Below, piece after piece: positions 24,564-33,563 of a stretch of DNA of 64,000 bases (the stretch's first letter is position 1; each line of letters starts with the position of its first letter). The notes under the pieces are model-generated. The model saw nothing but the letters and a program-made list of their open reading frames with translations. It searched no databases and was not told the origin of the DNA. This DNA comes from Polaribacter butkevichii (GTDB taxonomy: Bacteria > Bacteroidota > Bacteroidia > Flavobacteriales > Flavobacteriaceae): positions 2,189,001-2,253,000 of the forward strand of contig NZ_CP150661.1 in NCBI RefSeq assembly GCF_038024105.1. The letters run 5' to 3'. A program made the position numbers and the translations under genes.

Positions 24564-27320
24564 TTAAAACGACACACTTACATTTAAAAAATAAGTTGCG
24601 CCTCTACCATACCAATACTTATTACCAAAAACAGGTTTATCTAAAGATTTATCTTCTAATAATTGTCTGTAGTTGGCATTTCTTCCTTGTTCAAATCCGC
24701 CAGATTTGTAGGTTTTATTCAACAAATTATTTACCGTTACAAAAAAACTTACATAATGTTTATTAATGATAAAAGATTTTCCTCCAACAAAATTTACAAC
24801 AGAATAATCGTTGAATTTCTCTTGCGTTAAAAGTCCTTTTGCAATCTCATTATCATATTCTAAAAAAGGCAAACCATCATCATCTGTATAAAAATTTCGA
24901 GACCTATTTAAAGGGGAAATATCTATAAATGTGTTGCTGAAAAAATTTAAAGTAGCACCCACCCACCAATAATTTGGGTCACGATATTCAAAACCAACCG
25001 AATACGCATTTTGAGGTCCGGCAGCTAATTTGTAATTCTTAAGATTAGTCTTGCCAAAATCTTTAAATCCGTCTACAAAACCCGCATCCAAAGATTCTGT
25101 ATCTGCTTCTGTGGTTAAGTATAAATTAGGATTATTATCATAAGTAAATTGCCCAATAGACGCAGCTCCTTTTAATTTAAACGTTGATGTTAGTTGCGCT
25201 TCTACCCCCAGTTCTAAACCCAAATGTTTTTTACTAATTCCATTTAAAACCTCTTGCACAAAGGCTGTGTTATCTCCTCCAACTCCATCTGCAAAATAAA
25301 ACGAAATCTCCGTTGCATCTTTTACAGAGGTATAATACGCTGTTACTTTTGATGTAATAATTGGACTTCTATAAACATAACTCACATCCGTAGAAAGTAT
25401 TTTTTCGCTTTGTAAACCTAAAACCACATTGTTATTTTCTCTTGAGTTAGAAAATGTATTTCTAAGAGTTGGTGCCTCAGTAATATATGCTGCATTTATA
25501 TCTACCAAATGACGCCCCGTAATTTTATACGTTGCCCCCATTTTAAATCCATAATCTATAAATTTCTGTGCTTCGGATGCACCTAAAGAATTCTCAGAAA
25601 AACTTCCGTTTTTATACAAACCTTCTCGTTGATGAGTGGTACTCGCAACTTTTAGAGCTGCAAAAAAATCAATTTTATGGTATTGAAATTGCGCTTGTGC
25701 AAAGGCAGAAATTAGATCAGAATTTAAATTAAAGTTATACTTAAATTGGTCACCTTTACCTACTAGTCTATTTGGGTTTAAAAGATCATTTTGTTTTTCA
25801 TCTTCTGTAGCCCCAAAAGGATCTATATCTAAGTAGCCAACTCCACCTAACAAATCGATAACTTCTGCAAAATTTTGAGACCGTAATTGTTTATATTCTA
25901 CTTTTGCGTTTAAGGAAACATTGTCATTTACCTCTGTATTTAAAATAGAATTTATAGTAAATTGTTTATCATCATTTCTATCTTCATACAAAACATAAGC
26001 ATTTTCTAAACCTGCAGTTTCATTAGTTTTATTTGCATCAAAAATCCGATTCCAATTTATTTGTCCGTCTTTTTTAAAATTATTTTCAGCATTATAAGCA
26101 CCTTCAAAATCGTTATTTCTTAAAAAATAACTTGGCAAATTTTGATAATAAGCGGCACTTGGGTTAGCACCTCCATTATAATCGATTCTACTGTTGCCTA
26201 TCTTACCAAATTGATAAGCAATATTGGTGTTTATAGAAGTTTTTTCTGTAATATTCCAATAATGATTTAGCATTAAAATAGGTTCACTGACTTCCTTAAT
26301 TCTAGAATTCCTTTTTTTTCCATCTAAAAAACCCCAATAATCATTGTACTTTATTCCTTTTAAATCAAAAACTTCTTGTGTGTTTGGAGATGATTTCCCT
26401 CTTCTGTTTGGTGTAAAAATCCCTGTAAAATTAATACTACTTTCATCATTTAACTTTTTTTCTACGGATGCAAAAACAGCATACGCCTTGTACGAAGTTG
26501 CGTCATTAAAACCTTCGTTTCCTATTCTACCACTTCCAGAAAAAGTAAAAGCCCAATCGTTTTTTAACATCCCCGTAGCATAGGTTGCCATGGCTCTATG
26601 CTGATAACTTCTGTTTGATGAAGAATAAGAAACTCGTAACCCAGGTCTTTGTTCTGATGCTCTTGTATTCATATTGGTTGCACCTAAAAGACCTCCAAAA
26701 GTAACATCTGAAGGCGATAAACCGTTTCTAAATTCTTGGTTTCTTAACACATCATTTAAGCCTCCCCAATTACTCCATTGTGCCCTACCATCATAGATTT
26801 TATTCATCTCTATACCGTTTATCAGCACTTTTCCGTTTCTAGAATCTAGTCCTTTTATCTTAAAAAAAGAGGAACTAAACTCATAAGCAGCAGTTCTAAG
26901 AAAAACATCTTTTGATGATTGTAAGAGTCCAGAAATATTATCGGCAGCACTTGCATCATCATTTAACTCATCATCAGAAAGCGTAATTAAACTTAAATCT
27001 TGATTTTCTACAACCTCTTTAAATAAAAAGATACTTCCTAAATTTAGCGTTTTACCAAACAGTTCTATGGGAATATTTTGAGTTTCATACCCCATCAATT
27101 TTAACTCTAAAACAGTGGTTCCGTTTTGGATATTTTCTATTAAAAAATTACCATTAAAATCTGTTATACTATTTTTTGATGCATTTTGTAATTTAACAGA
27201 AACTCCCTTTAGAGGTTTCTTAGAATTATTGTCTAAAACAAGACCTTTTACAACACCCTGACTATAAAGGTCAGAAAATGAAGCTAATAGCAAGCAAGTT
27301 GCCATAACAATTTTTTTCAT
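24564..27320 (-). CDS. TonB-dependent receptor with CarboxypepD_reg-like N-terminal domain
   Basis: A 918-aa outer-membrane receptor. It has a signal peptide (about 1-20, ending SDLYSQ), a carboxypeptidase-regulatory-like domain (about 22-105; VKGLVLDNNSKKPLKGVSV), a plug domain with FKIKGLDSRNGKVLINGIEM and a beta-barrel ending in an aromatic residue (YFLNVSVSF). It imports a ligand using TonB energy. It is divergent from a secreted DNase I-like enzyme (141 bp apart) and precedes a DUF5689 lipoprotein; together these suggest uptake of a nucleic-acid or phosphoester product. That ligand is inferred. Confidence 0.92.
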   Translation of the reverse strand: MKKIVMATCLLLASFSDLYSQGVVKGLVLDNNSKKPLKGVSVKLQNASKNSITDFNGNFLIENIQNGTTVLELKLMGYETQNIPIELFGKTLNLGSIFLFKEVVENQDLSLITLSDDELNDDASAADNISGLLQSSKDVFLRTAAYEFSSSFFKIKGLDSRNGKVLINGIEMNKIYDGRAQWSNWGGLNDVLRNQEFRNGLSPSDVTFGGLLGATNMNTRASEQRPGLRVSYSSSNRSYQHRAMATYATGMLKNDWAFTFSGSGRIGNEGFNDATSYKAYAVFASVEKKLNDESSINFTGIFTPNRRGKSSPNTQEVFDLKGIKYNDYWGFLDGKKRNSRIKEVSEPILMLNHYWNITEKTSINTNIAYQFGKIGNSRIDYNGGANPSAAYYQNLPSYFLRNNDFEGAYNAENNFKKDGQINWNRIFDANKTNETAGLENAYVLYEDRNDDKQFTINSILNTEVNDNVSLNAKVEYKQLRSQNFAEVIDLLGGVGYLDIDPFGATEDEKQNDLLNPNRLVGKGDQFKYNFNLNSDLISAFAQAQFQYHKIDFFAALKVASTTHQREGLYKNGSFSENSLGASEAQKFIDYGFKMGATYKITGRHLVDINAAYITEAPTLRNTFSNSRENNNVVLGLQSEKILSTDVSYVYRSPIITSKVTAYYTSVKDATEISFYFADGVGGDNTAFVQEVLNGISKKHLGLELGVEAQLTSTFKLKGAASIGQFTYDNNPNLYLTTEADTESLDAGFVDGFKDFGKTNLKNYKLAAGPQNAYSVGFEYRDPNYWWVGATLNFFSNTFIDISPLNRSRNFYTDDDGLPFLEYDNEIAKGLLTQEKFNDYSVVNFVGGKSFIINKHYVSFFVTVNNLLNKTYKSGGFEQGRNANYRQLLEDKSLDKPVFGNKYWYGRGATYFLNVSVSF

Positions 27321-27461
27321 AACTAATTTTTACTCTAAATTTTCTTTTTTCTTTTGCACTTAAAGTTAGTAAAAAAATATTTAAACCACTTAAAAACCTG
27401 ATGCTTAACACCTAAAACCACTTTAGTTTCTTACTTTTACAAGATTAAAAAACACAACAAA

Positions 27462-28517
27462 ATGAAAAATAAATTGTTTTTTATTTTTATGCTAGTATTG
27501 TCTATTACTACTTGTAATGCTCAGAAAAATGGAAAAAAATATAAAATTAGAACCATTGCTTTTTACAATCTAGAAAACTTATTTGACACCATTAATGATG
27601 TAAATAAAAATGATGAGGCAAGCCCGATGATGGAGTTAAAATCGAACAGATCTAAGGTTTATTGGGATAAAATTGAAAAACTGAGTAGCACAATTGCTCA
27701 AATTGGTGCAGATAAAACCAATACAAGTCCGGCAATTATAGGAGTTTCTGAAGTAGAAAATTTAAATGTTTTAGAAGATTTAATACACTCTAAACACTTA
27801 ATAAAAAATAATTACGGAATTATACATTACGATTCTCCTGATAAAAGAGGGATCGATGTTGCTTTGTTATATCAGAAAAAATATTTTAATCCTATTCATC
27901 ACGAAGCCTTTAACCCGAAGATATTTAAAGATAATTACCCAGTTTACACTAGAGATCAATTATTAGTTTCTGGTTACCTAGATGATGAATTGATACACAT
28001 CATTGTAAACCATTGGCCTTCTAGAAGGGGCGGAGAAGCCGCAAGTAGACCAAACAGAGAAAAAGCAGCCTACCAGAACACAAAAATAATAGCGCAGGTT
28101 AGAGAGCAAGACGAGGACGCTAAAATTTTAATTATGGGCGATTTTAATGATGATCCTATAAATTCTAGTTTTAAAAATGTATTAAAAACAAAAAGCAGAA
28201 AGAAAAACGTAAACGAAGGAGATTTGTACAACCCTTATGAAGACATGTTTAGAAGAGGTTTTAACACTTTAAAATACAGGGATAAAATAAATTTATTTGA
28301 CATGATTTTCTTTACGTCGCCTTTATTAAATAAAGGTGAAAAAGATTTTTCTACTTATAAAATGTACAAAGCGATGATTTTTAACAAACGTTTTTTAACT
28401 ACTAAAAAAGGAAAATACAAAGGATATCCTTTTAGAAGTTTTTCTAACGGTGGGTATACGGGTGGGTATTCTGATCATTATCCTGTTTATTTATATTTAA
28501 TTAAAGAGGCTAAATAG
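27462..28517 (+). CDS. Secreted endonuclease/exonuclease/phosphatase family protein
   Basis: A 351-aa exported enzyme of the DNase I-like fold. The signal peptide ends near TTCNAQ (residue 21). The metal and catalytic positions are visible: FYNLENLF, IIGVSEVENL, DKRGIDVALLY, VNHWPSRRGGE, IMGDFNDDP and the C-terminal SDHYPVYL. It should cleave a phosphodiester outside the cytoplasm (DNA, RNA or a phospholipid-type substrate). It is divergent from the TonB receptor and DUF5689 lipoprotein, so it is likely part of the same uptake locus. Confidence 0.92.
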   Translation: MKNKLFFIFMLVLSITTCNAQKNGKKYKIRTIAFYNLENLFDTINDVNKNDEASPMMELKSNRSKVYWDKIEKLSSTIAQIGADKTNTSPAIIGVSEVENLNVLEDLIHSKHLIKNNYGIIHYDSPDKRGIDVALLYQKKYFNPIHHEAFNPKIFKDNYPVYTRDQLLVSGYLDDELIHIIVNHWPSRRGGEAASRPNREKAAYQNTKIIAQVREQDEDAKILIMGDFNDDPINSSFKNVLKTKSRKKNVNEGDLYNPYEDMFRRGFNTLKYRDKINLFDMIFFTSPLLNKGEKDFSTYKMYKAMIFNKRFLTTKKGKYKGYPFRSFSNGGYTGGYSDHYPVYLYLIKEAK

Positions 28518-28795
28518 TTTTATAATTACAACGTATTTCTTTGCGTTTAGGTTGTCATTTTAACGTTTTGAGAGAACTTTTATGGGATTTGGTTGGTGTT
28601 AGGTTATCACTGTTATGAGACTTCTCAGTACTTCGAAGTGACAAGCTTGGATCTTTTTTTTGAGTGAAAAGAACCATTTATACACCTAACAACTACATAG
28701 TTTGTCATTTCGAAATGAGCTTTTTTAAGCGATGGAGAAATCTCATATAACTTGTAAATATTATTGAGAAATCACTGTTAAGAGGCCTCTATAAA

Positions 28796-28828
28796 AGCCC
28801 CTTCAGGTTTTAAAAACCTGAAGGGGCT
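28796..28828. repeat. Perfect 15-bp hairpin (AACCTGAAGGGG type repeat)
   Basis: Arms AGCCCCTTCAGGTTT (28796-28810) and AAACCTGAAGGGGCT (28814-28828) with a 3-base loop. There is no T-run, so it is probably a dispersed palindrome, not a terminator. The half AACCTGAAGG resembles the hairpins at 63366 and 63427. Confidence 0.7.
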
Positions 28829-28879
28829 GAGTGATTTACAACCAATTAGATTTTAAGAATCTTACAAAATAATATTCAC

Positions 28880-28974
28880 TACGCGTTAAGGATAGAGCAA
28901 TTGTTTGAGCTCTTTTTTGTTTTTTCTACAAAAAAAGCGAGTGCGAAAGCCTGCCCCTTGTGGGAACGCCCAAA
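28880..28974. repeat. Dispersed palindromic element, copy B (different ends)
   Basis: It shares the core TTTGAGCTCTTTTTTG ... CAAAAAAAGCGAGT with copy A, but its ends are ACGCGTTAAGG and CCTTGTGGGAACGCCC, which can pair through GCGTT/AACGC. It is therefore a related but distinct palindromic family with an exchanged outer stem. Confidence 0.6.
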
Positions 28975-29077
28975 AATAACATGGTTAAATAAATGAAACT
29001 TAATATGTGATTTCTCACTATGTTCGAAATGACAAATTGGGTGTATTTTGTATAATTACAAAAATCTTATAAAACAG

Positions 29078-29113
29078 AAAAACCCCGTAACTAAAAAAGT
29101 TACGGGGTTTTTT
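29078..29113. terminator. Terminator of the RNase G gene
   Basis: Stem AAAAACCCCGTAAC/GTTACGGGGTTTTT (29078-29091 with 29099-29112), 7-base loop, flanked by A- and T-runs. It is downstream of the minus-strand rng gene. Confidence 0.92.
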
Positions 29114-29146
29114 GATAAAAAATTATTGCCTTTATATTATAAGACT

Positions 29147-30676
29147 TTAAGACTTTGAAGTTTTAAATTTATAATATAAGTATGTGTAAGCGTCACGAGG
29201 TATAATTGTAATCCACTTTTTGTGTTTTAAATACCATTTAAAACGTATAGAATTTACTCCTTTTGTTAGATAAGCTGCAATAAAGGGATGTACATTTAAC
29301 TGTATTTTCCCGTCTTTAGAGTTTGACATAAACTTCTCTAAATCTGCCTCAATTTTGTCTAACAAAACTATTGGTGCTTCTACTTCTCCATTTTTGTTTG
29401 GGTTGGCTTCGGTAGTTTTTATACTTAACTCGGGTCTTACCCTTTGTCTTGTAATTTGTACCAATCCAAATTTACTTGGAGGTAATATTTTGTGCTTTGT
29501 TCTATCTAAAGCCATTTGGTCTTTTAGATGCTGAAATAGTTTATTTCTGTTTTCAGCTTTGTGCATATCAATAAAATCTACAACTATAATTCCTCCCATA
29601 TCACGCAGTTGTAACTGGCGTGCTATTTCTGTAGCTGAAATTAAATTTACTTCTAATGCAGTATCTTCTTGAGAGCCAGCTTTGTTAGAACGGTTTCCGC
29701 TATTTACATCAATAACGTGTAATGCTTCTGTGTGCTCTATTACTAAATAGGCACCTCTACTCATAGAAACTGTTTTACCAAATGATGTTTTAATTTGTCT
29801 TTCTATTCCGTATTTTTCAAAAATAGGAGTTTCGGATCTGTGTAATTTTACAATTTTTTCCTTTTCGGGATAAATTTCTTGTAAATATTCTTTTATTTCT
29901 TCTTTCAAAGTTTCATCATTTGTTACAATACTTGTAAAAGAATCATTCATTACATCTCTTAATATAGAAGATGCTCTGTTTAACTCGCTTAAAATTTTTG
30001 TTGGTGTGTTTGTATTAGGTATACTTTTACACATTCTTACCCAACGTTCTAATGAGTTTTGCAAATCTTTATCTAATTCTGCTACTTTTTTTCCTTCGGC
30101 AACAGTTCTTAAAATAACACCAAACCCTTTCGGTTTAATGCTCTTTGCTAATCTTTTTAAACGTTCTTTTTCTTTTGGGTCTGCTATTTTTTGAGAAACA
30201 GAAACTCGGTTAGAAAAAGGAACTAAAACCAAATATCTACCTGCTATTGATAACTCAGAACTTAGTCTGGGTCCTTTTGTAGAAATAGGTTCTTTTACAA
30301 TTTGTACTAATAGGTTTTGCCCTGTTTTTAGTACTTGGTTAATACTACCGTCTTTGTTAATGTCTTCTTCCTTTTGGAAGTTTTTTAAAGTGAATTCTTT
30401 ATACTTACCTGTGCTTACTTTCTTAATGAATGTATTTAATGAGTTTACTTGCGCACCTAAATCATGATAATGTAAAAACCCGTCTTTTGGGTACCCTACA
30501 TTTACAAAGGCTGCATTTAAACCAGTTAAAACTTTTCCTATTTTGGCTAAAAATATATCGCCAACCGAGAATTTGTTATCACTAGTTTCATTATTTAATT
30601 CAATAAGTTTTCCATCTCTTAATAAGGCAAAATCAATATCAGATGAATTTGAACGAATTATTAATTCTGTTTTCAT
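29147..30676 (-). CDS. rng: Ribonuclease E/G family protein
   Basis: An endoribonuclease for mRNA decay and rRNA processing. The 509-aa size and lack of a long C-terminal scaffold fit RNase G. The N-terminal S1-like region (about 38-125) opens SVGDIFLAKIGKVLTGLNAA. The catalytic DNase I-like part has the two metal Asp blocks HVIDVNSGNRS (about residue 321) and GGIIVVDFIDM (about 364). The zinc-link cysteines of E. coli RNase E are not seen. The leader holds two small hairpins (30696-30760). It is downstream of HU and the 29-aa basic protein. Confidence 0.95.
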   Translation of the reverse strand: MKTELIIRSNSSDIDFALLRDGKLIELNNETSDNKFSVGDIFLAKIGKVLTGLNAAFVNVGYPKDGFLHYHDLGAQVNSLNTFIKKVSTGKYKEFTLKNFQKEEDINKDGSINQVLKTGQNLLVQIVKEPISTKGPRLSSELSIAGRYLVLVPFSNRVSVSQKIADPKEKERLKRLAKSIKPKGFGVILRTVAEGKKVAELDKDLQNSLERWVRMCKSIPNTNTPTKILSELNRASSILRDVMNDSFTSIVTNDETLKEEIKEYLQEIYPEKEKIVKLHRSETPIFEKYGIERQIKTSFGKTVSMSRGAYLVIEHTEALHVIDVNSGNRSNKAGSQEDTALEVNLISATEIARQLQLRDMGGIIVVDFIDMHKAENRNKLFQHLKDQMALDRTKHKILPPSKFGLVQITRQRVRPELSIKTTEANPNKNGEVEAPIVLLDKIEADLEKFMSNSKDGKIQLNVHPFIAAYLTKGVNSIRFKWYLKHKKWITIIPRDAYTYLYYKFKTSKS

Positions 30677-30810
30677 ACTGAAATGGTTTTAACACTACAC
30701 ATAATTGTGCAGATGGGTTAATATTGTCAGGTATTTGTAATACCGTGTGAGGTTTTTTTAACCTCTTATGTCAATGAACTTGTTGTTTTTTTTGTGCTAA
30801 ACTATAAACG

Positions 30811-30836
30811 AAAAAGTAAGCGGATGCTTACTTTTT
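30811..30836 (-). terminator. Terminator overlapping the stop of the 29-aa basic protein
   Basis: Arms AAAAAGTAAGC (30811-30821) and GCTTACTTTTT (30826-30836) with loop GGAT. The TAA stop of the small gene lies inside the stem. Confidence 0.8.
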
Positions 30837-30917
30837 CTTGTGTCTATTTGCTCTAGCTCTTTTCTTTCTTTTGTGTGTAGAGATCTTAGCTCTCTTTCTT
30901 TTTTTACCACTTGGCAT
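30828..30917 (-). CDS. 29-aa highly basic protein, probably ribosome-associated
   Basis: A short gene: ATG at 30917, stop at 30828, product MPSGKKRKRAKISTHKRKKR followed by ARANRHKKK. Eighteen of 29 residues are Lys, Arg or His. Nearly identical proteins are widely conserved in Flavobacteriaceae next to HU and RNase G/E genes. Size and charge resemble small ribosomal proteins such as Thx or the Bacteroidota-specific bL38; the assignment is inference. It is 50 bp downstream of HU and ends in a strong terminator. Confidence 0.85.
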   Translation of the reverse strand: MPSGKKRKRAKISTHKRKKRARANRHKKK

Positions 30918-30967
30918 AATGTTACGATTTTTTAAATCTGTTAAGATTTAGATTAATATTGTGTGTG

Positions 30968-31258
30968 TTACTTAACTACTACTTTACTTTTTACTCCTTC
31001 TGTAAAAGTTTTTGCCGGTTTAAAGGCTGGAATATTGTGTGCTGGAATCTTAATTGTAGTATTTTTAGAAATATTTCTCCCAGTTTTTTCTGCTCTTGTT
31101 TTGATAATAAAACTACCAAAACCTCTTAAATAAACGTTGTCGCCATTTTCTAATGCATCTTTAACTTCAGTCATGAATGCTTCAACAGTTGCTAATACAT
31201 CTGTTTTTTCAATCCCTGATTTATCTGAAATTTTTGATACGATATCTGCTTTCGTCAT
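30968..31258 (-). CDS. HU-family DNA-binding protein
   Basis: A 96-aa nucleoid protein. It begins MTKADIVSKISDKSGIEKTD, has VYLRGFGSFIIKTRAEKTGR and the DNA-intercalating arm with the conserved proline (KIPAHNIPAFKPAK). The length is the family norm. It works as a dimer that bends DNA. A good promoter lies 50 bp upstream; the small basic gene and rng follow. Confidence 0.97.
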   Translation of the reverse strand: MTKADIVSKISDKSGIEKTDVLATVEAFMTEVKDALENGDNVYLRGFGSFIIKTRAEKTGRNISKNTTIKIPAHNIPAFKPAKTFTEGVKSKVVVK

Positions 31259-31307
31259 GTCTCTATTTTTACTATATTTTTATTAATTTACTTTCAAAAA
31301 TGCGGAT

Positions 31308-31336
31308 GCAAATATATGATAATTAATCAATTCCAA
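31308..31336 (-). promoter_or_regulatory. Promoter of the HU gene
   Basis: Minus strand TTG (31336-31334), 18-bp spacer, TATATTTG (31315-31308), an exact -7 match. The leader is about 45 nt. Confidence 0.65.
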
Positions 31337-31372
31337 GCAGTTTAATGTAAAAAAAGTAAAAGTTATTAAGCG

Positions 31373-31406
31373 AAAAAAAATCTAAGATTAAAATCTTAGA
31401 TTTTTT
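31373..31406 (-). terminator. Terminator of the SusC/D operon
   Basis: Stem TCTAAGAT/ATCTTAGA extended by A6/T6 (31375-31388 with 31393-31406), 4-base loop. It lies 20 bp after the DUF4302 stop. Confidence 0.85.
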
Positions 31407-31426
31407 CACTTAAAGTATTGATACTA

Positions 31427-32656
31427 TTATAGTTTAATAACAAACCAAGCATTTGCATCAACTGTACTAGTTAATTTAACTTCCGTTGGGTTTGCTGGTG
31501 TATTTGGTTCTGCAGTATATGGTGCATTATCAACAACATAATCTAACAGAGGATTTAAATGTGTGTAAAAAGACCAATTTAAACCTTCACCAACTTTAGC
31601 AATAGCTAACTGATTTGGTTTACCTACTATAGGTGAAAAAGCTAAATTATACTCAGCAGTCCACGTTGTTGTTGCTGATGCCTTTGAACGAAATTGAAGA
31701 CCGCTACCATTAACAGTGTTACCAATTGAAATTGATCTCTCTAAAGTTTCTCCATAAATAGCTCCATTAGCACCATATATACCTGCATATTTACTAAAAA
31801 AATCTGCAGATGTATCAGAAGCTAACGTAGTGTCAATACTCCAATCTTGGTTTATATTAAAAGGAGCAACAATTAAATCGATAACAACATTACCATCAAG
31901 AGATACTAATTGGCTTTGAGCTTTATCTAAAGTAAATTCTCTTATAACGTTACCTGCAATAGTAATTGATTCGTATAATTTAATACCCGTAGTTGTAAAA
32001 ATATACGCCATATTAATTTCTTCTTCAGCTGTGGTAAAAGAAATATGACGATTTCCTAAACTTACTGAAGAATCTTCTCCGTTAATAGCTATACCTGAAG
32101 CCAAAGAAATACTGTAACTAATATCATTTACTTTTGCTAAATACTCTTCTGGTGTTTCAGTAAGCTTTAACAAGCTCATTGTATTACCAGATTTTATACC
32201 CTTTAGAGTAATTACATCATTTTCATTTGATTGAAAAGCAAATTCGTAATCTCCTTGTTTTGCTTGGTATAGCGCACCACTAGGATTTGCAAACTCATGC
32301 ATGTATTTGTTATACGTATTAAATGTTAAAACTGCACCACCATAAGCAATAATATCATAAGTAGAAGACTCAGATACAGTAATATCGTCTGCTCCTTCAT
32401 AAAAAACAGTTGACTCTTCATTCTCCTTAAACTTAATAACATAATTAAATCCACCGAATTGCTGGTTAGATTCTGGGTAATATTCTAACACCCAACCATT
32501 CTCTGACGAGTTTAACAAGCTTGAATATTCATCAATTGATGCATCTATTCTTTCAGAAGGGGATGTATCAAATACTCTTGATTCATTATCGTCACATGAA
32601 ATAATTAAAACGGTAATGAAAATTAATAGTAAAGATTTTATTATATATTTTTTCAT
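31427..32656 (-). CDS. DUF4302 domain-containing lipoprotein
   Basis: A 409-aa lipoprotein (lipobox VLIISC, Cys21). The body is the Bacteroidota DUF4302 family, recognised by the SERIDASIDEYSSLLNSSENG start and GWVLEYYPESNQQFGGFNYV just after. The function is unknown. It is the last gene of the SusC-SusD-metallopeptidase-DUF4302 operon, 6 bp after the metallopeptidase, and is probably a surface protein of the same uptake system. Confidence 0.9.
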   Translation of the reverse strand: MKKYIIKSLLLIFITVLIISCDDNESRVFDTSPSERIDASIDEYSSLLNSSENGWVLEYYPESNQQFGGFNYVIKFKENEESTVFYEGADDITVSESSTYDIIAYGGAVLTFNTYNKYMHEFANPSGALYQAKQGDYEFAFQSNENDVITLKGIKSGNTMSLLKLTETPEEYLAKVNDISYSISLASGIAINGEDSSVSLGNRHISFTTAEEEINMAYIFTTTGIKLYESITIAGNVIREFTLDKAQSQLVSLDGNVVIDLIVAPFNINQDWSIDTTLASDTSADFFSKYAGIYGANGAIYGETLERSISIGNTVNGSGLQFRSKASATTTWTAEYNLAFSPIVGKPNQLAIAKVGEGLNWSFYTHLNPLLDYVVDNAPYTAEPNTPANPTEVKLTSTVDANAWFVIKL

Positions 32657-32662
32657 ATTAAA

Positions 32663-33547
32663 TTAATTTATGTTATCTAAATCTAAGTTATTTAAGTTTT
32701 GTTGCCTTACTAGAATATTATCTCGTAAATCATCCATATCAATATTCCAACTTTCTTTTAGGTAACTTTTTATAATTGTTAATTTTTGTGTAATTATCGG
32801 ACCTCCTTCATCACCTGCTGCAGTAATGATATCTGACCATTCTGTAGGAGATTTAGTTATATAATGAGCAATTAACTCTACAAAATCATCACTTGGTTGA
32901 TTACTAGCATAATTACTTATATATCCTGCCTCTAAAGATTCTCCTGACCCCCAAATTGTACTCCATTCATCTTGAACATAAGTAGTACCCGTAATTTTTT
33001 CAAAATCTCTTGTATATGGCTTATTTTGATGTAAGATATGCCCAAACTCATGATAGATAGTTCTAAAATAACGGTCATTTAAAACCTCTATATTAGTTAC
33101 ATCTATACTGTTTATATCATACAAAACAACTTTTAACCCACCTTCTGCAGTTCCTAAAAGTACGGTACCGTTGTTATTATATGCTCCAGACCCAACTAAA
33201 ACAAACATTTTAGGTGTTGTTTTTTTTATAAAATCTAACGAACCTACTTCTTTAAAAGGATCAAAAAAGTAATAATTTATTAAATTGGCCATCTTTATAG
33301 ATTTCTCATAATCTGATGGTACTACATAATAATTTAAATCAGATTCAATATCTGGTAATTTATATAACAATTCTACATTATACTTAGAAACAAACTCTCT
33401 TCTTAAAAAAACATCGAATTGGTTTTCAATACCATTCTCTACTTTAATTACACTTTTATCTGGAGACGGCAAATCTGTTTCTTCACAACTTGTAAAAATA
33501 GCTGTAGAACACATTGCTGCTATGAATATATATATTATTTTTTTCAT
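32663..33547 (-). CDS. SusD-associated zinc metallopeptidase lipoprotein
   Basis: A 294-aa lipoprotein (lipobox TAIFTSC, Cys20). The zinc site is HEFGH near residue 168 (TIYHEFGHILHQNKP), with a downstream stretch DDFVELIAHYI that probably supplies the third ligand. It belongs to the putative zinc-binding metallopeptidases that travel with SusC/SusD pairs in Bacteroidota, so peptides or glycoproteins may be the operon substrate. The gap to susD is 16 bp. Confidence 0.9.
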   Translation of the reverse strand: MKKIIYIFIAAMCSTAIFTSCEETDLPSPDKSVIKVENGIENQFDVFLRREFVSKYNVELLYKLPDIESDLNYYVVPSDYEKSIKMANLINYYFFDPFKEVGSLDFIKKTTPKMFVLVGSGAYNNNGTVLLGTAEGGLKVVLYDINSIDVTNIEVLNDRYFRTIYHEFGHILHQNKPYTRDFEKITGTTYVQDEWSTIWGSGESLEAGYISNYASNQPSDDFVELIAHYITKSPTEWSDIITAAGDEGGPIITQKLTIIKSYLKESWNIDMDDLRDNILVRQQNLNNLDLDNIN

Positions 33548-33563
33548 AATTCTTATAATTAGT

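Larger units (their letters stand above)
28518..29077. other. Repeat-rich gene desert
   Basis: About 560 bp with no credible ORF. It contains several fragments typical of Flavobacteriaceae intergenic repeats: TACTTCGAAGTGACAAG (about 28630), GTCATTTCGAAATGAGC (about 28704) with GATGGAGAAATCTCAT, GATTTCTCACTATGTTCGAA (about 29010), a 15-bp perfect hairpin (28796-28828) and a dispersed element (28880-28974). The half-sites TTCGAA recur in opposite orientations, so it looks like a place where mobile palindromes accumulate. Confidence 0.65.
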
